A stretch of 41,841 nt of DNA from Phycisphaerae bacterium (GCA_014859965.1 JACZKQ010000021.1:1-41841), one strand, 5' to 3'. Positions 1 to 9,857 are shown, numbered from the stretch's first letter. The notes: a model not told the origin generated them from the sequence alone. Numbers and translations: made by a program.

Positions 1-3000
1 AGGTCTCAGCGCAGGCGGCGGCGGTTGCGGCGGTGCTGGGCGACGCCGAGCGGGCGACGGTGATCGAGATGGGGGGACAGGACAGCAAGCTTATTTTTCT
101 GGCGCGGCGGGACGGGGTCTTGGCGCTGGACGATTTTGCACTGAATACGGTCTGCGCTGCGGGGACGGGTTCATTTTTGGACCAGCAGGCGCAGCGGCTG
201 GGTGTGAGCATCGAGGAGGAATTTGCACCGCTGGCGCTTCAGAGCACGCACGTGCCCCGGATGGCGGGGCGGTGCTCGGTGTTCGCCAAAAGCGACATGA
301 TTCACCTTCAGCAGCAGGCGACGCCGATGTGCGATATTATCGCGGGTCTGTGCCTTGCGCTGGCGCGGGGGCTCAAGAGCAATCTGGCGGCGGGCCGGAC
401 GCTGCACAAACCGATCGTTTTTACCGGCGGGGTGGCGGCCAACAAGGCCGTGGTGCGTGCGTTCGAGGAGGTGCTGGACCTGGCGGCGGGTGAGATGATC
501 GTGCCGGAGGAGCATTTCTTTACGGGCGCGATGGGGGCGGTTCTGGCAGCGCCAGATCCGCGTGTGGCCCCGGGACAGTTGGCGGCGTGTGTGTCGAAGA
601 TCGATGCCTGGCTGGAAGGACGCCAGAGCATGCTGCAGACGGCGCCGCGGCGGAAGCGTTTGCCGAATCCGCCGGCTTCGCCCGCGAGTGAGGTGGTTAA
701 AGACTTGCCGGCGGGGGCGGTCGATGCGTACATCGGCATCGACGTGGGTTCGATCAGCACGAAGATCGTGGTGATGGATACGGCGCAGCGGGTGCTTGCC
801 AAGGAGTACCTGATGACGGCGGGCAATCCGCTGGAGGCGGTCAAGAAGGCCATGGCGAGCGTAGGGGCGCAGGTGGGCGACCGTGTTAGGATTCGTGGGG
901 CGGCGACAACGGGTTCGGGGCGTTACCTGACGGGGGATTTCGTGGGGGCCGACGTGGTGATCAACGAGATCACGGCACAGGCGGCGGGCGCGGCGATTGT
1001 GTATCCGGAGGTGGATACGATTTTTGAGATCGGCGGGCAGGACAGCAAGTATATTTCGCTGCAGAACGGCGTGGTGGTGGATTTCGAGATGAACCATGCG
1101 TGTGCGGCGGGGACGGGTTCGTTCATCGAGGAGCAGGCGCAGCGGTTAGGCATCGACATCAAGCGGCAGTTTTCGGAGATGGCGTTTGCGAGTCGGTCGC
1201 CGATCAAACTGGGCGAACGGTGTACGGTGTTCATCGAAAGCGACCTGTTGAGTTATCAGCAGCAGGGGGCGTCGGGCGAGGACCTGGTGGCGGGTCTGAG
1301 TTATTCGATTGCGAGCAATTATCTCAATCGGGTGGTGGGCCGGCGGAAGATCGGGGAGCACATCAGTTTTCAGGGTGGGACGGCGTTTAACCGTGCCGTG
1401 TGGGCGGCGTTCGAGGCCATTACGCAGCGGAAGATCGTAGTGCCCGATCACCATGAAGTGACGGGGGCGCTGGGGGCGGCGGCGATCGCGGCGGAGCACG
1501 TGAAGCAGTGCGCCGGTGAGGCGGCGTTCGCCAGCGGATTCAAGGGGTTCGCAAACCTTGTGGACGGCGCGTACGAAGTGACGTCGTTTACGTGCCATCA
1601 TTGCAGTAACGATTGTCAGATCAAGCGGGTAAAGGCGCCGGGTTCGGCGGCATTGTTCTACGGTTCGCGCTGCGACCGTTACAACGTGAAGAAGAAGGCC
1701 GCGACGGTTTGCGGCGAGGATCTTTTTGCGTATCGTGAAAAGAAACTGCTGGAATATGCAGGTCTGGACGAATCGCCGGAGGTGCGGGCGGAAGCAGAGG
1801 CGGGATCTGCGCCGGCAGGAGACGAGAAGGGGACGCATGATTCGGGGCGGGTGAGGATCGGGATTCCGCGGTGCCTGACGGCGTGGCAACTGCTGCCGCT
1901 GTTTTCCAAGTTCTTTGCGTCGTTAGGTTTCGAGGTGGAGGTTACAAAGCAGACGGACAAGGAAACCATCCGCACGGGGGTGGATACGGTGAGCGCGCAG
2001 ATGTGCTTTCCGATCAAGGTGGCCTATGGGCACGTGGCCCGTTTGATGAACAACGGGGTGGATTACGTATTTGTTCCGAGCGTGGTCAGCGGCCTGGCGG
2101 ATGCATCGGGGCACAAGCACAATCAATTATGTCCTTACGTGCAGTCGTTTCCGTATCAGGTCCGGACGGCGTTCGGCAACGGCAACGGCGATGGCGGGGC
2201 GAAGATACTGAGTACGCCGCTTCGTCTGGGCGAGGGGCAGAGGCTCCTGTCGCGGACGCTGCGGCAACTGGCGAAGACGCTGGGCGTGTCGGGGGCTGTC
2301 GTCGGTCGGGCGATCGATGCGGCGGTGCGTGCCCAGCGGGCGTTCGAGCGCGACGTGCAGGCGAAGGGGCGGCAGTTTTTGGAGGCGCTGCCGAAGGACG
2401 AGAAGGCGTTTGTGCTGGTTTCGCGTCCGTACAACGGGTGCGATGAGGGGGTGAACCTGCACTTGCCGCGGAAACTGGCCGAGCTGGGTATTTCGCTGAT
2501 TCCTATGGACATGCTGGATCTGGACGGGGTTTCTGTCTGGGATGCGAGTCTGGAGGAGAGTGTTTACTGGACATACGGGCGGAAGATTCTTAGGGCGGCG
2601 GAGATCGTCAAGGCGGATGATCGATTGTTTGCAGTGTATCTGTCGAATTTCGGGTGCGGCCCGGATTCGTTTATTCAGACGTTCTTCGCGGACCGGATGC
2701 GGCCGAAGCCGTGCCTGCAACTGGAACTGGACGAGCATTCGGCGGATGCGGGTCTGATCACGCGGCTTGAGGCGTTCCTGGAAAGCCTTCGTCACTACCA
2801 CGCGGAGGCAGCGGCGCCTGAGGCGGCGGCGGCTCGGGCGGCTGCGCCGAATGAACAGCGCAGGCTGTACGTGCCTTATATGGGCGACAGCGCCTACGCG
2901 GTTGCCGCGGCGTTTCGGGCATTTGGGCGGGATGCCCAGGTGATGCCTGTGGCGGACGAACAGATTCTGCTGGAGGGGCGTCGCTACACCACCGGCAAGG

Positions 3001-4079
3001 AATGCCTGCCGTGCGCGATCACGATCGGGGAGATGCTCAACGTGATCAACAGTCCGGGTTTCGATCCGGCGCGCAGTGCGTTTTTCATGCCGGGCACGTC
3101 GGGGCCGTGCCGCTTCGGGATGTATCATTGCCTTCAGAAACTCGTGCTCAAATACGCCGACGCGGGGTCGATTCCGATCTTCGCCCCGAACCAGGACAAC
3201 GGCTTTTACAAGGCGCTGATGACGGGGGTTAAGAGTTCGCAGCACGCGTTCACCAAGCAGATCTGGACGGCGATTGCAGGTGCGGACCTGCTGCACAAGG
3301 TCATTCTGCGGCTGCGGCCTTTTGCCGCGGATCGCGGGCAGGCGCAGGAGATATACGAGGATATTTCGAGGCAGTGGGTGGATGTCATCGAACAGCGGGC
3401 CGATGCGGCGGCGATGAGCCGGTTCATGTCGGCGGCGGCCGAACGGTTCGGCGGCATCGAGCTGGACGGACGTGCGGAGCGGACGCCGGTGGGCATCGTG
3501 GGGGAAATTTACGTGCGCAATCATCCGTTCTCGAACCGGCGGATTATCGAGCAACTGGAATCGTTAGGGGCGGTCTGCGATCTGGCGAGCGTGTCGGAAT
3601 GGATCTATTATACGAATTTCACACGGACGGCGCGGGCGGTGCGGCGCTGGGACTGGCGGGACTGGCTGAGCAACAGCGTTCAAGACGTGATTCAGCGCAG
3701 GGCCGAGCAGTTCCTCGGTCGTCCTCTGGAACGGCGTTTCGGGCGGCTGACGGAATCGCCCGTCAAGAGCACCATCGCCGCAGCGGCGCCGTATATCCAC
3801 TCGTCGTTTGAGGGCGAGGCGGTTCTGAGCATCGGCAAGATGATCGAGTTTCACCGTCACGGGATGGGCGGGGTAGTGAACGTGATGCCGTTCGGCTGCA
3901 TGCCGTCAACGGTGGTGAGCACACAGACGTCACGGATCAGCGCGCAGTGCGGGGGCATGCCTGTATTGAACCTCAGCTTTGACGGTCAGGACGATCCCGT
4001 GCTGGGCACGCGGCTGGAGGCATTTGTGGACCAGGTGCGGCGCAAGCGGACGGTGACCGCCGCTTCGTTTGTTCGCTGA
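1..4079 (+). CDS. Activase/dehydratase fusion, PlsA/Ger-like (5' partial)
   Basis: The reading frame is open to the left edge, so the start is missing; the GTG at 33 lies inside the first activase domain. Two BcrAD/BadFG-type ASKHA ATPase domains follow each other. Each has a GGQDSK motif, a CAAGTGSF motif and a second cysteine; the Cys codons are at 153 and 273 in domain 1 and at 1101 and 1221 in domain 2. In HgdC-type activases these residues hold the [4Fe-4S] cluster between subunits. A C-x2-C-x3-C group at 1593-1616 then leads into DUF2229 and dehydratase-like (HgdB-type) segments with more cysteines. One chain thus carries both the ATP-driven electron donor and its acceptor. This is the layout of anaerobic plasmalogen synthase PlsA and of glycerol ester reductase, but generic fused activases of unknown substrate look similar. 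The three lipid genes downstream support the lipid reading. The family is certain; the substrate is inferred. Confidence 0.85.
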   Translation, partial: VSAQAAAVAAVLGDAERATVIEMGGQDSKLIFLARRDGVLALDDFALNTVCAAGTGSFLDQQAQRLGVSIEEEFAPLALQSTHVPRMAGRCSVFAKSDMIHLQQQATPMCDIIAGLCLALARGLKSNLAAGRTLHKPIVFTGGVAANKAVVRAFEEVLDLAAGEMIVPEEHFFTGAMGAVLAAPDPRVAPGQLAACVSKIDAWLEGRQSMLQTAPRRKRLPNPPASPASEVVKDLPAGAVDAYIGIDVGSISTKIVVMDTAQRVLAKEYLMTAGNPLEAVKKAMASVGAQVGDRVRIRGAATTGSGRYLTGDFVGADVVINEITAQAAGAAIVYPEVDTIFEIGGQDSKYISLQNGVVVDFEMNHACAAGTGSFIEEQAQRLGIDIKRQFSEMAFASRSPIKLGERCTVFIESDLLSYQQQGASGEDLVAGLSYSIASNYLNRVVGRRKIGEHISFQGGTAFNRAVWAAFEAITQRKIVVPDHHEVTGALGAAAIAAEHVKQCAGEAAFASGFKGFANLVDGAYEVTSFTCHHCSNDCQIKRVKAPGSAALFYGSRCDRYNVKKKAATVCGEDLFAYREKKLLEYAGLDESPEVRAEAEAGSAPAGDEKGTHDSGRVRIGIPRCLTAWQLLPLFSKFFASLGFEVEVTKQTDKETIRTGVDTVSAQMCFPIKVAYGHVARLMNNGVDYVFVPSVVSGLADASGHKHNQLCPYVQSFPYQVRTAFGNGNGDGGAKILSTPLRLGEGQRLLSRTLRQLAKTLGVSGAVVGRAIDAAVRAQRAFERDVQAKGRQFLEALPKDEKAFVLVSRPYNGCDEGVNLHLPRKLAELGISLIPMDMLDLDGVSVWDASLEESVYWTYGRKILRAAEIVKADDRLFAVYLSNFGCGPDSFIQTFFADRMRPKPCLQLELDEHSADAGLITRLEAFLESLRHYHAEAAAPEAAAARAAAPNEQRRLYVPYMGDSAYAVAAAFRAFGRDAQVMPVADEQILLEGRRYTTGKECLPCAITIGEMLNVINSPGFDPARSAFFMPGTSGPCRFGMYHCLQKLVLKYADAGSIPIFAPNQDNGFYKALMTGVKSSQHAFTKQIWTAIAGADLLHKVILRLRPFAADRGQAQEIYEDISRQWVDVIEQRADAAAMSRFMSAAAERFGGIELDGRAERTPVGIVGEIYVRNHPFSNRRIIEQLESLGAVCDLASVSEWIYYTNFTRTARAVRRWDWRDWLSNSVQDVIQRRAEQFLGRPLERRFGRLTESPVKSTIAAAAPYIHSSFEGEAVLSIGKMIEFHRHGMGGVVNVMPFGCMPSTVVSTQTSRISAQCGGMPVLNLSFDGQDDPVLGTRLEAFVDQVRRKRTVTAASFVR

Positions 4080-4114
4080 TATAACCGGACGCATCGGGCT
4101 GGCGGGACCTTATC

Positions 4115-5263
4115 ATGAAGCTGCAAAACGCAGTTATAGCGGACGTGGTGTCGAAACGGGCAAAGGCTCTGCGGATGCTGCCGATATTCGGCGTACTGGT
4201 GCTGTGTGTATTTGCCATGGCGATTCGGCCGGCGTGCACGCGTACCGAGGTATCCGGCAGCGGGGACAGCATGGTGCGAATCCGAGACGAGATTCGGCCG
4301 ATCGTATCGGCCGGCGGGGATTATCCTGAATCGGTGAGGGCCTATTTCGACCATTATGGGCTCGGCATGGGTGAGGGCGTGCGGCATCGGTTCGGGACCT
4401 TCGAATCAGGCGAGTGGACGCTGGCGGGACACGTGTATACGCCGGGGGAATACCGTGAGACGGTGATTCTGCTGCACGGGTATCTGAATCACTGCGGGCA
4501 ATTCCGGCATCTGATTCGGCGGCTGCTCGACGCGGGTTACGCGGTGGCGATGTACGACATGCCCGGGCACGGCTTGTCGACGGGTGAGCGGGCGGTGATT
4601 GAGGATTTTTCGCAGTACAGCGACGCGTTGGGGGACTTTCTGGAGGTGGTGCGCGGCTTGGCGCACGGCCCTTATGATGTGATCGGGTTCAGCACGGGCG
4701 GGACGGTGGCGATCGACTGGCTGCTGACTCGCGACGCTGAAGTGTTCCGGCGGGTGGTTCTGGCGGGGCCGCTGGTGCGGAGTCCCGGCTGGCAATCTTC
4801 GCGTGCGGGGGCGCGGTTTTACAGCAGCTTCACGGACACGGTGCCCCGTATTGCCCGGAAGAATTGCAGCGATCCGGCGTATTTGAAGTTCAATAAGTAC
4901 AGCGATATGCTGCACTGCCGGAACGTCTCTCTGAGGTGGCTGCTGGCGCTGTATGAATGGAACGACCGGATGGCGGATCGCGGTCCGAGTGCATGCGGCG
5001 TGAAAGTGATCCAGGGTACCAAGGACACGACGGTTTCCTTCAAGTATAATCTCGCATTCATCCGCCGCAAATTTCCGGCGGCGGACGTTACGCTGATCGA
5101 GGGGGGGCGGCACGAGCTTTTCAACGAGGCCGAAGGCTTGCGGGAAAAAGTGCTGGACGCTGTTGTAGCGTATCTGGGTGCGGATGAAAGCGTCGCGGAT
5201 GAGGACGCAGAGGACCTTGAAGACGGGCGGAATGGGTATGCCACGGAAGGGAGAACGGAATGA
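4115..5263 (+). CDS. Membrane-anchored alpha/beta hydrolase, lysophospholipase-like
   Basis: A protein of 382 residues of the Hydrolase_4 / monoacylglycerol-lipase type. A hydrophobic segment near residues 23-41 looks like a signal anchor, so the enzyme should face the periplasm. The fold shows an LLHGY oxyanion-loop motif, a DMPGHG motif and a GFSTGG nucleophile elbow with Ser193. Asp304 (in GTKDT) and His333 (in GGRHE) are the likely rest of the triad. It begins 35 bases after the activase fusion, and its TGA overlaps the ATG of the acyltransferase fusion by 4 bases (ATGA), so the genes are probably translationally coupled. With a lysophospholipid recycling protein next door, removal of an acyl chain from a glycerolipid is a sensible role. 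The exact substrate cannot be read from sequence. Confidence 0.8.
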   Translation: MKLQNAVIADVVSKRAKALRMLPIFGVLVLCVFAMAIRPACTRTEVSGSGDSMVRIRDEIRPIVSAGGDYPESVRAYFDHYGLGMGEGVRHRFGTFESGEWTLAGHVYTPGEYRETVILLHGYLNHCGQFRHLIRRLLDAGYAVAMYDMPGHGLSTGERAVIEDFSQYSDALGDFLEVVRGLAHGPYDVIGFSTGGTVAIDWLLTRDAEVFRRVVLAGPLVRSPGWQSSRAGARFYSSFTDTVPRIARKNCSDPAYLKFNKYSDMLHCRNVSLRWLLALYEWNDRMADRGPSACGVKVIQGTKDTTVSFKYNLAFIRRKFPAADVTLIEGGRHELFNEAEGLREKVLDAVVAYLGADESVADEDAEDLEDGRNGYATEGRTE

Positions 5264-8200
5264 TGAGGCCGATCCGGTTGCAGCTCGGAAATTCATTTGC
5301 GTGGTTCAACGCGACACAGTTCTTTGGTGCGCTCAATGACAATGTATTCAAGCTGCTGAGCATTTTCTTTTTGATCGGGCTGTTCGGCGAGAAGAGCGCG
5401 ACGTTCTCCACGACGGTTGCGGCGGCTATTTTCGTCGTGCCGTTTCTGCTCTTTACCCCTTATGCCGGGACCCTGGCGGACCGTTTCAGCAAGCGCGACA
5501 TTATCGTGATAACCAAAGTGGCGGAAGTCGGGGTGATGCTGTTGGGGTGCCTTGCGTTTGCATTGGAAAGTCCCTTTGGTGTGTGTGCGGTGCTTTTTTT
5601 GATGTGTACGCAGAGTGCGTTCTTCGGCCCGTCCAAGTACGGGATCGTGCCGGAACTGGTGCACGACGAGCAGCTTTCGCGGGCGAACAGTTTTCTGCAG
5701 GCGCTGACGTACATGGCGATTGTGATCGGCACGGCGGGGGCGCCGGCCCTGACGCTGCTGACGCGGGAGCATTATACGCTGGCGGGTCTGGGGTGCGTGG
5801 TCGTCGCGATTGTGGGGCTTTTGTGCGGTGTTCGCATCGAGCGAACGGCGCCTGCGGGCGTCGGGCGTCGGGCGTCGTGGCTGTTCGTCAAGGACGTCTA
5901 CAAGCCGCTGCGGGAAACATGGGGCGATCACTACCTGATGTTAGCGGTGTTTGCGTCGGCGTATTTCCTGTTTGTTGGTGCGTTCCTGCAGATGAACCTG
6001 ATTCCGTACGGGATTCAGGCTTTGGGGTGGGACCAGATTCGCAGCGGCTACTTGTTTGTTCCGGCGGCGGTGGGGATCGGTTTTGGGTCGTGGCTGGCCG
6101 GGCGGGTGTCGGGTCGAAGCATCGAGTTCGGCATCGTGCCGTTAGGCGCGATTGGGCTGGCGGTGTGCTGTATGGCCGCGGCGTTCGTAGGCGATCCGCA
6201 GTTCAAGTTCGTCATGCTGGGGCTGATGTTTCTGACGGGCATCAGTGCGGGGCTGTTCATCGTTCCGCTTAACGCGTTTATTCAGTTGCGGTCGCCGGCG
6301 CACATGCGCGGCGAGGTGATCGCGGCGTCGGGTTTTCTCAGTTGGGTGGGGGTTTTGGCGGCCGCGGCCCTGCTGTTTGGCCTTAAACTTCTCGGGTCGT
6401 CGGCTGCGCAATCGTTCTTCGTAATCGGCCTGCTGACGCTGGTGCTGGCGGCCGTGGCGATGTGGATACTGCCGGATTTCCTGGTGCGTTTTGTTATTGT
6501 TGTGCTGACCCGTTTTGTGTATCGTCTGCGCGCCGTCGGGGCCGAGCACGTGCCCACACAAGGGGGCGTGCTTCTGGTCTCGAACCATGTTACGTGGGTG
6601 GACGCGGCGCTGCTGGGCGCGGCACAGGAGCGGCGAATCCGGTTTCTGATCGACCGCGCGATCTACAATCGGTGGTGGGTCAAGCCGTTCTGCAGATTGA
6701 TGCGTGCGATTCCGATTTCGGCGACGGACCCGCCGAAGCAGATCATGGCCTCGCTGCGGGCGGCGCGGGAGGCGATGGAGGAAGGCTTTATGGTGTGCAT
6801 CTTCGCCGAGGGGGGCGTTACGCGGACGGGGATGCTCGGGCAGTTTCGCAGCGGATTTGAGAAAATCATGAAGCACACCGATTATGCCGTTATCCCGGCG
6901 CACATCGGCGGGGCGTGGGGCAGTATGTTTAGTTATTATCACGGCCGGCTGCTCGCGATGCTGCCGCGGCATTTTCCGCATCCGGTGACGGTTCACTTCG
7001 GTGCGCCGATGCCGGGTAATTCCACGGCGGTCGAGATTCGGCAGGCGGTGATGGAGTTGTCGTGCGACTATTTCAATTCGCTCAAGCCGACGCGGCGATC
7101 GCTGGGGGAGGACTTCGTTCGGAGCGCGCGCAAGCACTGGGCAAAGACGTGCATAAGCGACGCGACGGGCAAAACGCTGACCTTTGGGCGGACGCTGACG
7201 GCGGCGGTTGCGCTTGCGGATGCGCTGAAGCCGGTTGTCGGCGGCCAGAAACATGTGGGTCTTCTGCTGCCGCCTTCGTGCGGCGCGGCGCTGGGGAATC
7301 TGGCGATTGCGCTGCTGGGCAAGGTGTCCGTGAATCTGAGTTACGCCGCTACGGCGGAGGCGCGGGCGTATGCGGTGGAGAAGTGTGGCCTGGCGACCGT
7401 GATCTCTTCGCGGGAGTTTCTGGAGAAGGCGCATATTGATGATGACATGCCGGGTTTGATCTTTATCGAGGACCTTGTGCAGGGGATCAGTCCAGCGCAG
7501 AAGCGACGTTCGTTTTTGAAGGCGCGGTTTGTGCCTCGGCGGCGGCTGGCGAACGCCCGCGGTTTTTGCGGCGACGACGTGGCGACGATTATTTTCTCGT
7601 CGGGCAGCACCGGTCTGCCGAAAGGTGTGGTGCTGAGCCATCACAACATCTCCTCGAACATCGCGGCGGCGCTGATGGTGTTTAAAGTGTATTCCAGCGA
7701 TATGATCTGTTCGGGGCTGCCGTTTTTCCATTCGTTCGGCTTGACGTTTGCGCTTTGGCTGCCGGTGCTTGCGGGGGTCGCGACGGCGTACGTGCCGAAT
7801 CCGCTCGATGGGAAACTGCTGGCGCAGCAGGTGCGCGAGAAAAAGGCGACGCTGCTTTTTGCGACGCCGACGTTTTTGATGACGTATATACGTCGGGCCG
7901 AACCGGAGGATTTTGCGTCGCTGCGGCTGGTGCTCGTGGGCGCCGAGAAACTGCGGACGCGGCTGGCGGATTCCTTCGAGCAGAAGTTCGGGGTTCGGCC
8001 CATGGAGGGGTACGGCGTGACGGAGCTGAGTCCGCTGATTGCGCTGAACGTTTCGGATGTGGAGGCGGGGGGACTCCTCCAGGTCGGGCACAAACCGGGC
8101 ACGGTGGGTCATCCGATTCCGGGTGTGGCTGTGCGGATCGTCGACGCCATCAGTGGGCGCCAGGTGGGACTCAACCAGCCGGGGGTGCTGCTGGTCAAGG

Positions 8201-8709
8201 GGCCTAACGTGATGTTAGGGTACCTGGGGGAGGAAGAAAAAACGGCGGAGGCGTTCGAGGGCGACTGGTATAATACGGGCGACGTCGTTAGTATGGACGA
8301 GGACGGGTTTATCACGATTACGGATCGGATCTCCCGATTCAGCAAGATAGGCGGCGAGATGGTGCCGCATTTGAAGATCGAGGAGGTGCTGCTGAAGGGG
8401 CTTGGCACACACGAGCACGTGGTGGCGGTGACGAGCGTTCCGGACGCGAAGAAAGGCGAGCAGCTCGTGGTGGTTTATGTAGACGGGGCCTGCGATCCGG
8501 ACAGGCTTCGCGAGATTGTTGCGGCGAGCGATCTGCCGAACATGTACAGGCCGCGGCCGGAGAACTATGTTAAGGCAAATTCGATTCCTATTCTGGGCTC
8601 GGGCAAGCTGGACATCACCGGGCTTCGCGGCATGGCCGCCGAGGCAATGCGGGGACGCAAGCCGGGTGAATCGCCGGCGGAGCAACCCGCGGATCATGAG
8701 GTTTCTTGA
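5260..8709 (+). CDS. LplT-PlsC-acyl-ACP synthetase triple fusion (Aas-like)
   Basis: A protein of 1149 residues made of three enzymes. Residues 1 to about 415 form an MFS transporter with the LplT-like start NATQFFGALNDN and about 12 membrane segments. Residues about 425-620 are a PlsC-type acyltransferase with the H-x4-D motif (His443, Asp448) and a FAEGGVTRTG block. Residues about 640-1130 are an AMP-forming acyl-acyl-carrier synthetase with SSGSTGLPKG (from Ser780), GYGVTELSP, DWYNTGD and a C-terminal GSGKLD. In Escherichia coli LplT flips lysophosphatidylethanolamine inward and the separate Aas enzyme re-acylates it; here both steps are in one chain. It overlaps the hydrolase upstream by 4 bases and the lipase-like gene downstream by 1 base, placing it inside one operon. 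The fold assignments are secure. The lysolipid substrate is taken from the known family. Confidence 0.9.
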   Translation: MMRPIRLQLGNSFAWFNATQFFGALNDNVFKLLSIFFLIGLFGEKSATFSTTVAAAIFVVPFLLFTPYAGTLADRFSKRDIIVITKVAEVGVMLLGCLAFALESPFGVCAVLFLMCTQSAFFGPSKYGIVPELVHDEQLSRANSFLQALTYMAIVIGTAGAPALTLLTREHYTLAGLGCVVVAIVGLLCGVRIERTAPAGVGRRASWLFVKDVYKPLRETWGDHYLMLAVFASAYFLFVGAFLQMNLIPYGIQALGWDQIRSGYLFVPAAVGIGFGSWLAGRVSGRSIEFGIVPLGAIGLAVCCMAAAFVGDPQFKFVMLGLMFLTGISAGLFIVPLNAFIQLRSPAHMRGEVIAASGFLSWVGVLAAAALLFGLKLLGSSAAQSFFVIGLLTLVLAAVAMWILPDFLVRFVIVVLTRFVYRLRAVGAEHVPTQGGVLLVSNHVTWVDAALLGAAQERRIRFLIDRAIYNRWWVKPFCRLMRAIPISATDPPKQIMASLRAAREAMEEGFMVCIFAEGGVTRTGMLGQFRSGFEKIMKHTDYAVIPAHIGGAWGSMFSYYHGRLLAMLPRHFPHPVTVHFGAPMPGNSTAVEIRQAVMELSCDYFNSLKPTRRSLGEDFVRSARKHWAKTCISDATGKTLTFGRTLTAAVALADALKPVVGGQKHVGLLLPPSCGAALGNLAIALLGKVSVNLSYAATAEARAYAVEKCGLATVISSREFLEKAHIDDDMPGLIFIEDLVQGISPAQKRRSFLKARFVPRRRLANARGFCGDDVATIIFSSGSTGLPKGVVLSHHNISSNIAAALMVFKVYSSDMICSGLPFFHSFGLTFALWLPVLAGVATAYVPNPLDGKLLAQQVREKKATLLFATPTFLMTYIRRAEPEDFASLRLVLVGAEKLRTRLADSFEQKFGVRPMEGYGVTELSPLIALNVSDVEAGGLLQVGHKPGTVGHPIPGVAVRIVDAISGRQVGLNQPGVLLVKGPNVMLGYLGEEEKTAEAFEGDWYNTGDVVSMDEDGFITITDRISRFSKIGGEMVPHLKIEEVLLKGLGTHEHVVAVTSVPDAKKGEQLVVVYVDGACDPDRLREIVAASDLPNMYRPRPENYVKANSIPILGSGKLDITGLRGMAAEAMRGRKPGESPAEQPADHEVS

Positions 8710-9749
8710 TGGTTAAAGCGATATGTGAAGAAGGCGCCTGGTGCCTCTGTTTTCTGGTGTTGGCGGCGTCCGCGTCGGGGCAGTGGTCCGATCCCCGCAA
8801 GGATGTTGTTCGCTTCATGGAGAGTGCGGGGCTGGAGGGTTACCTCCGGGCAGGGGTGGAGGTCGGGCGAGATGCAAACGGGTTGTTGGAGATCGCTGAC
8901 GAGGGGACATTTGTTGTTCAGTACATGATCGTCACGCCGGAGGCGGCCGCGGAGCCCAACGTTGTGATCGACGCCGAGGTGGCCATTGCCCCGACGGCGG
9001 ACAAGCTTGTCGTGGTGACGCATGGCTGGATTGATCGGGGTTCCAGCAGTTGGCCGGCGGATATCGCCGCGGCGATTGCTGACAAGACCGATCCCAACGT
9101 GTGGGTCTGCGCGGTGTTCGACTGGCACGGCGGGGCGGGCGTGATCAATCCGGTGGACGCGGCGCGGTACGGACGCGACATCGGCGGGCCGAGGCTGGCG
9201 GCGGCGATCCTTGCGCTGGGGCAGCGGTTTCGTCACGTGCATCTGATCGGGCATTCGGCGGGGTCGTGGACCATTCGTTCGGCGGCGCAGCAGCTTTGCC
9301 GGGCGGCTGCGCCCGAGACGCTGCACATGACGTATCTCGACGCGTACATTCCGCCGCAGTGGAAGCCGGGCGATCTGACAGAGTTCTGTGGGCCCGGGGT
9401 GGTATGGTATGCGGAGCATTACTATACGCGTGACATCACGCTAATGTATACGGAGTACGACCTGCCCGATGCGCTGAACGTGGACATCACCGATATCGAC
9501 CCGTGGTTCAAGGAGCATGAGTTTCCGTATCGGTGGTACTATGCGTCGATCACGGGCCGGTATGCGCGATTCGACGAGAAGAAGAGCGATCTCGTGACTT
9601 CGCAGAATGGCCTGGCCTACGGCTTCACGCGCAGCCTGCAGGCGGGCAACGACACATGGCGCCAGAGTCTGCGACTGAACAAAGGCGCCCCGGCCGTGCG
9701 GCTGAAACCCGCCAAGACGCCGTTCAACCTGGATTTCTTCAGAAAATAG
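8709..9749 (+). CDS. Secreted lipase-like alpha/beta hydrolase
   Basis: A protein of 346 residues starting at ATG 8709, which overlaps the upstream stop (TGATG); a TTG one codon earlier is less likely. The N-terminus is a signal peptide with probable cleavage after the ASASG segment. A VVVTHGW motif is the expected beta-strand and oxyanion loop, and a GHSAGS nucleophile elbow gives Ser183. The pattern fits the lipase / PGAP1-like group of alpha/beta hydrolases, although no close named family was recognised. As the last gene of a coupled four-gene lipid unit it probably acts outside the cytoplasmic membrane on a lipid ester. No strong terminator was found between this gene and the sulfatase promoter downstream. 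Confidence 0.65.
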   Translation: MVKAICEEGAWCLCFLVLAASASGQWSDPRKDVVRFMESAGLEGYLRAGVEVGRDANGLLEIADEGTFVVQYMIVTPEAAAEPNVVIDAEVAIAPTADKLVVVTHGWIDRGSSSWPADIAAAIADKTDPNVWVCAVFDWHGGAGVINPVDAARYGRDIGGPRLAAAILALGQRFRHVHLIGHSAGSWTIRSAAQQLCRAAAPETLHMTYLDAYIPPQWKPGDLTEFCGPGVVWYAEHYYTRDITLMYTEYDLPDALNVDITDIDPWFKEHEFPYRWYYASITGRYARFDEKKSDLVTSQNGLAYGFTRSLQAGNDTWRQSLRLNKGAPAVRLKPAKTPFNLDFFRK

Positions 9750-9829
9750 CCAAGAGCAGAATTCCCGCGACCGAAGTCAAAGAAACCTGGACGTGGGCCA
9801 CAGGTGCTCTTGCGCGCATAGCAGAATTG

Positions 9830-9857
9830 TTGACAGACGGTTCTGAAGCCGGATAAT
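9830..9857 (+). promoter_or_regulatory. Sigma70-like promoter for first sulfatase
   Basis: TTGACA (9830-9835), a 16-base spacer and GATAAT (9852-9857) lie about 65 bases before the GTG start of the sulfatase. This separates the sulfatase from the lipid operon upstream. It is a consensus match only. Confidence 0.5.

Noticed and set aside
2127..3554. Open frame of 475 codons on the minus strand inside the activase fusion
   Set aside because: It has Arg-rich low-complexity content opposite conserved dehydratase motifs.
6142..8112. Open frame of 656 codons on the minus strand opposite the LplT/PlsC/Aas fusion
   Set aside because: It is rich in Arg, His and Gln and has no domain, as expected from the reverse of a G+C-rich gene.
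9751..9812. Inverted repeat CAAGAGCA / TGCTCTTG after the lipid operon
   Set aside because: The loop is 46 bases and no T-tract follows, so it was not called a terminator.
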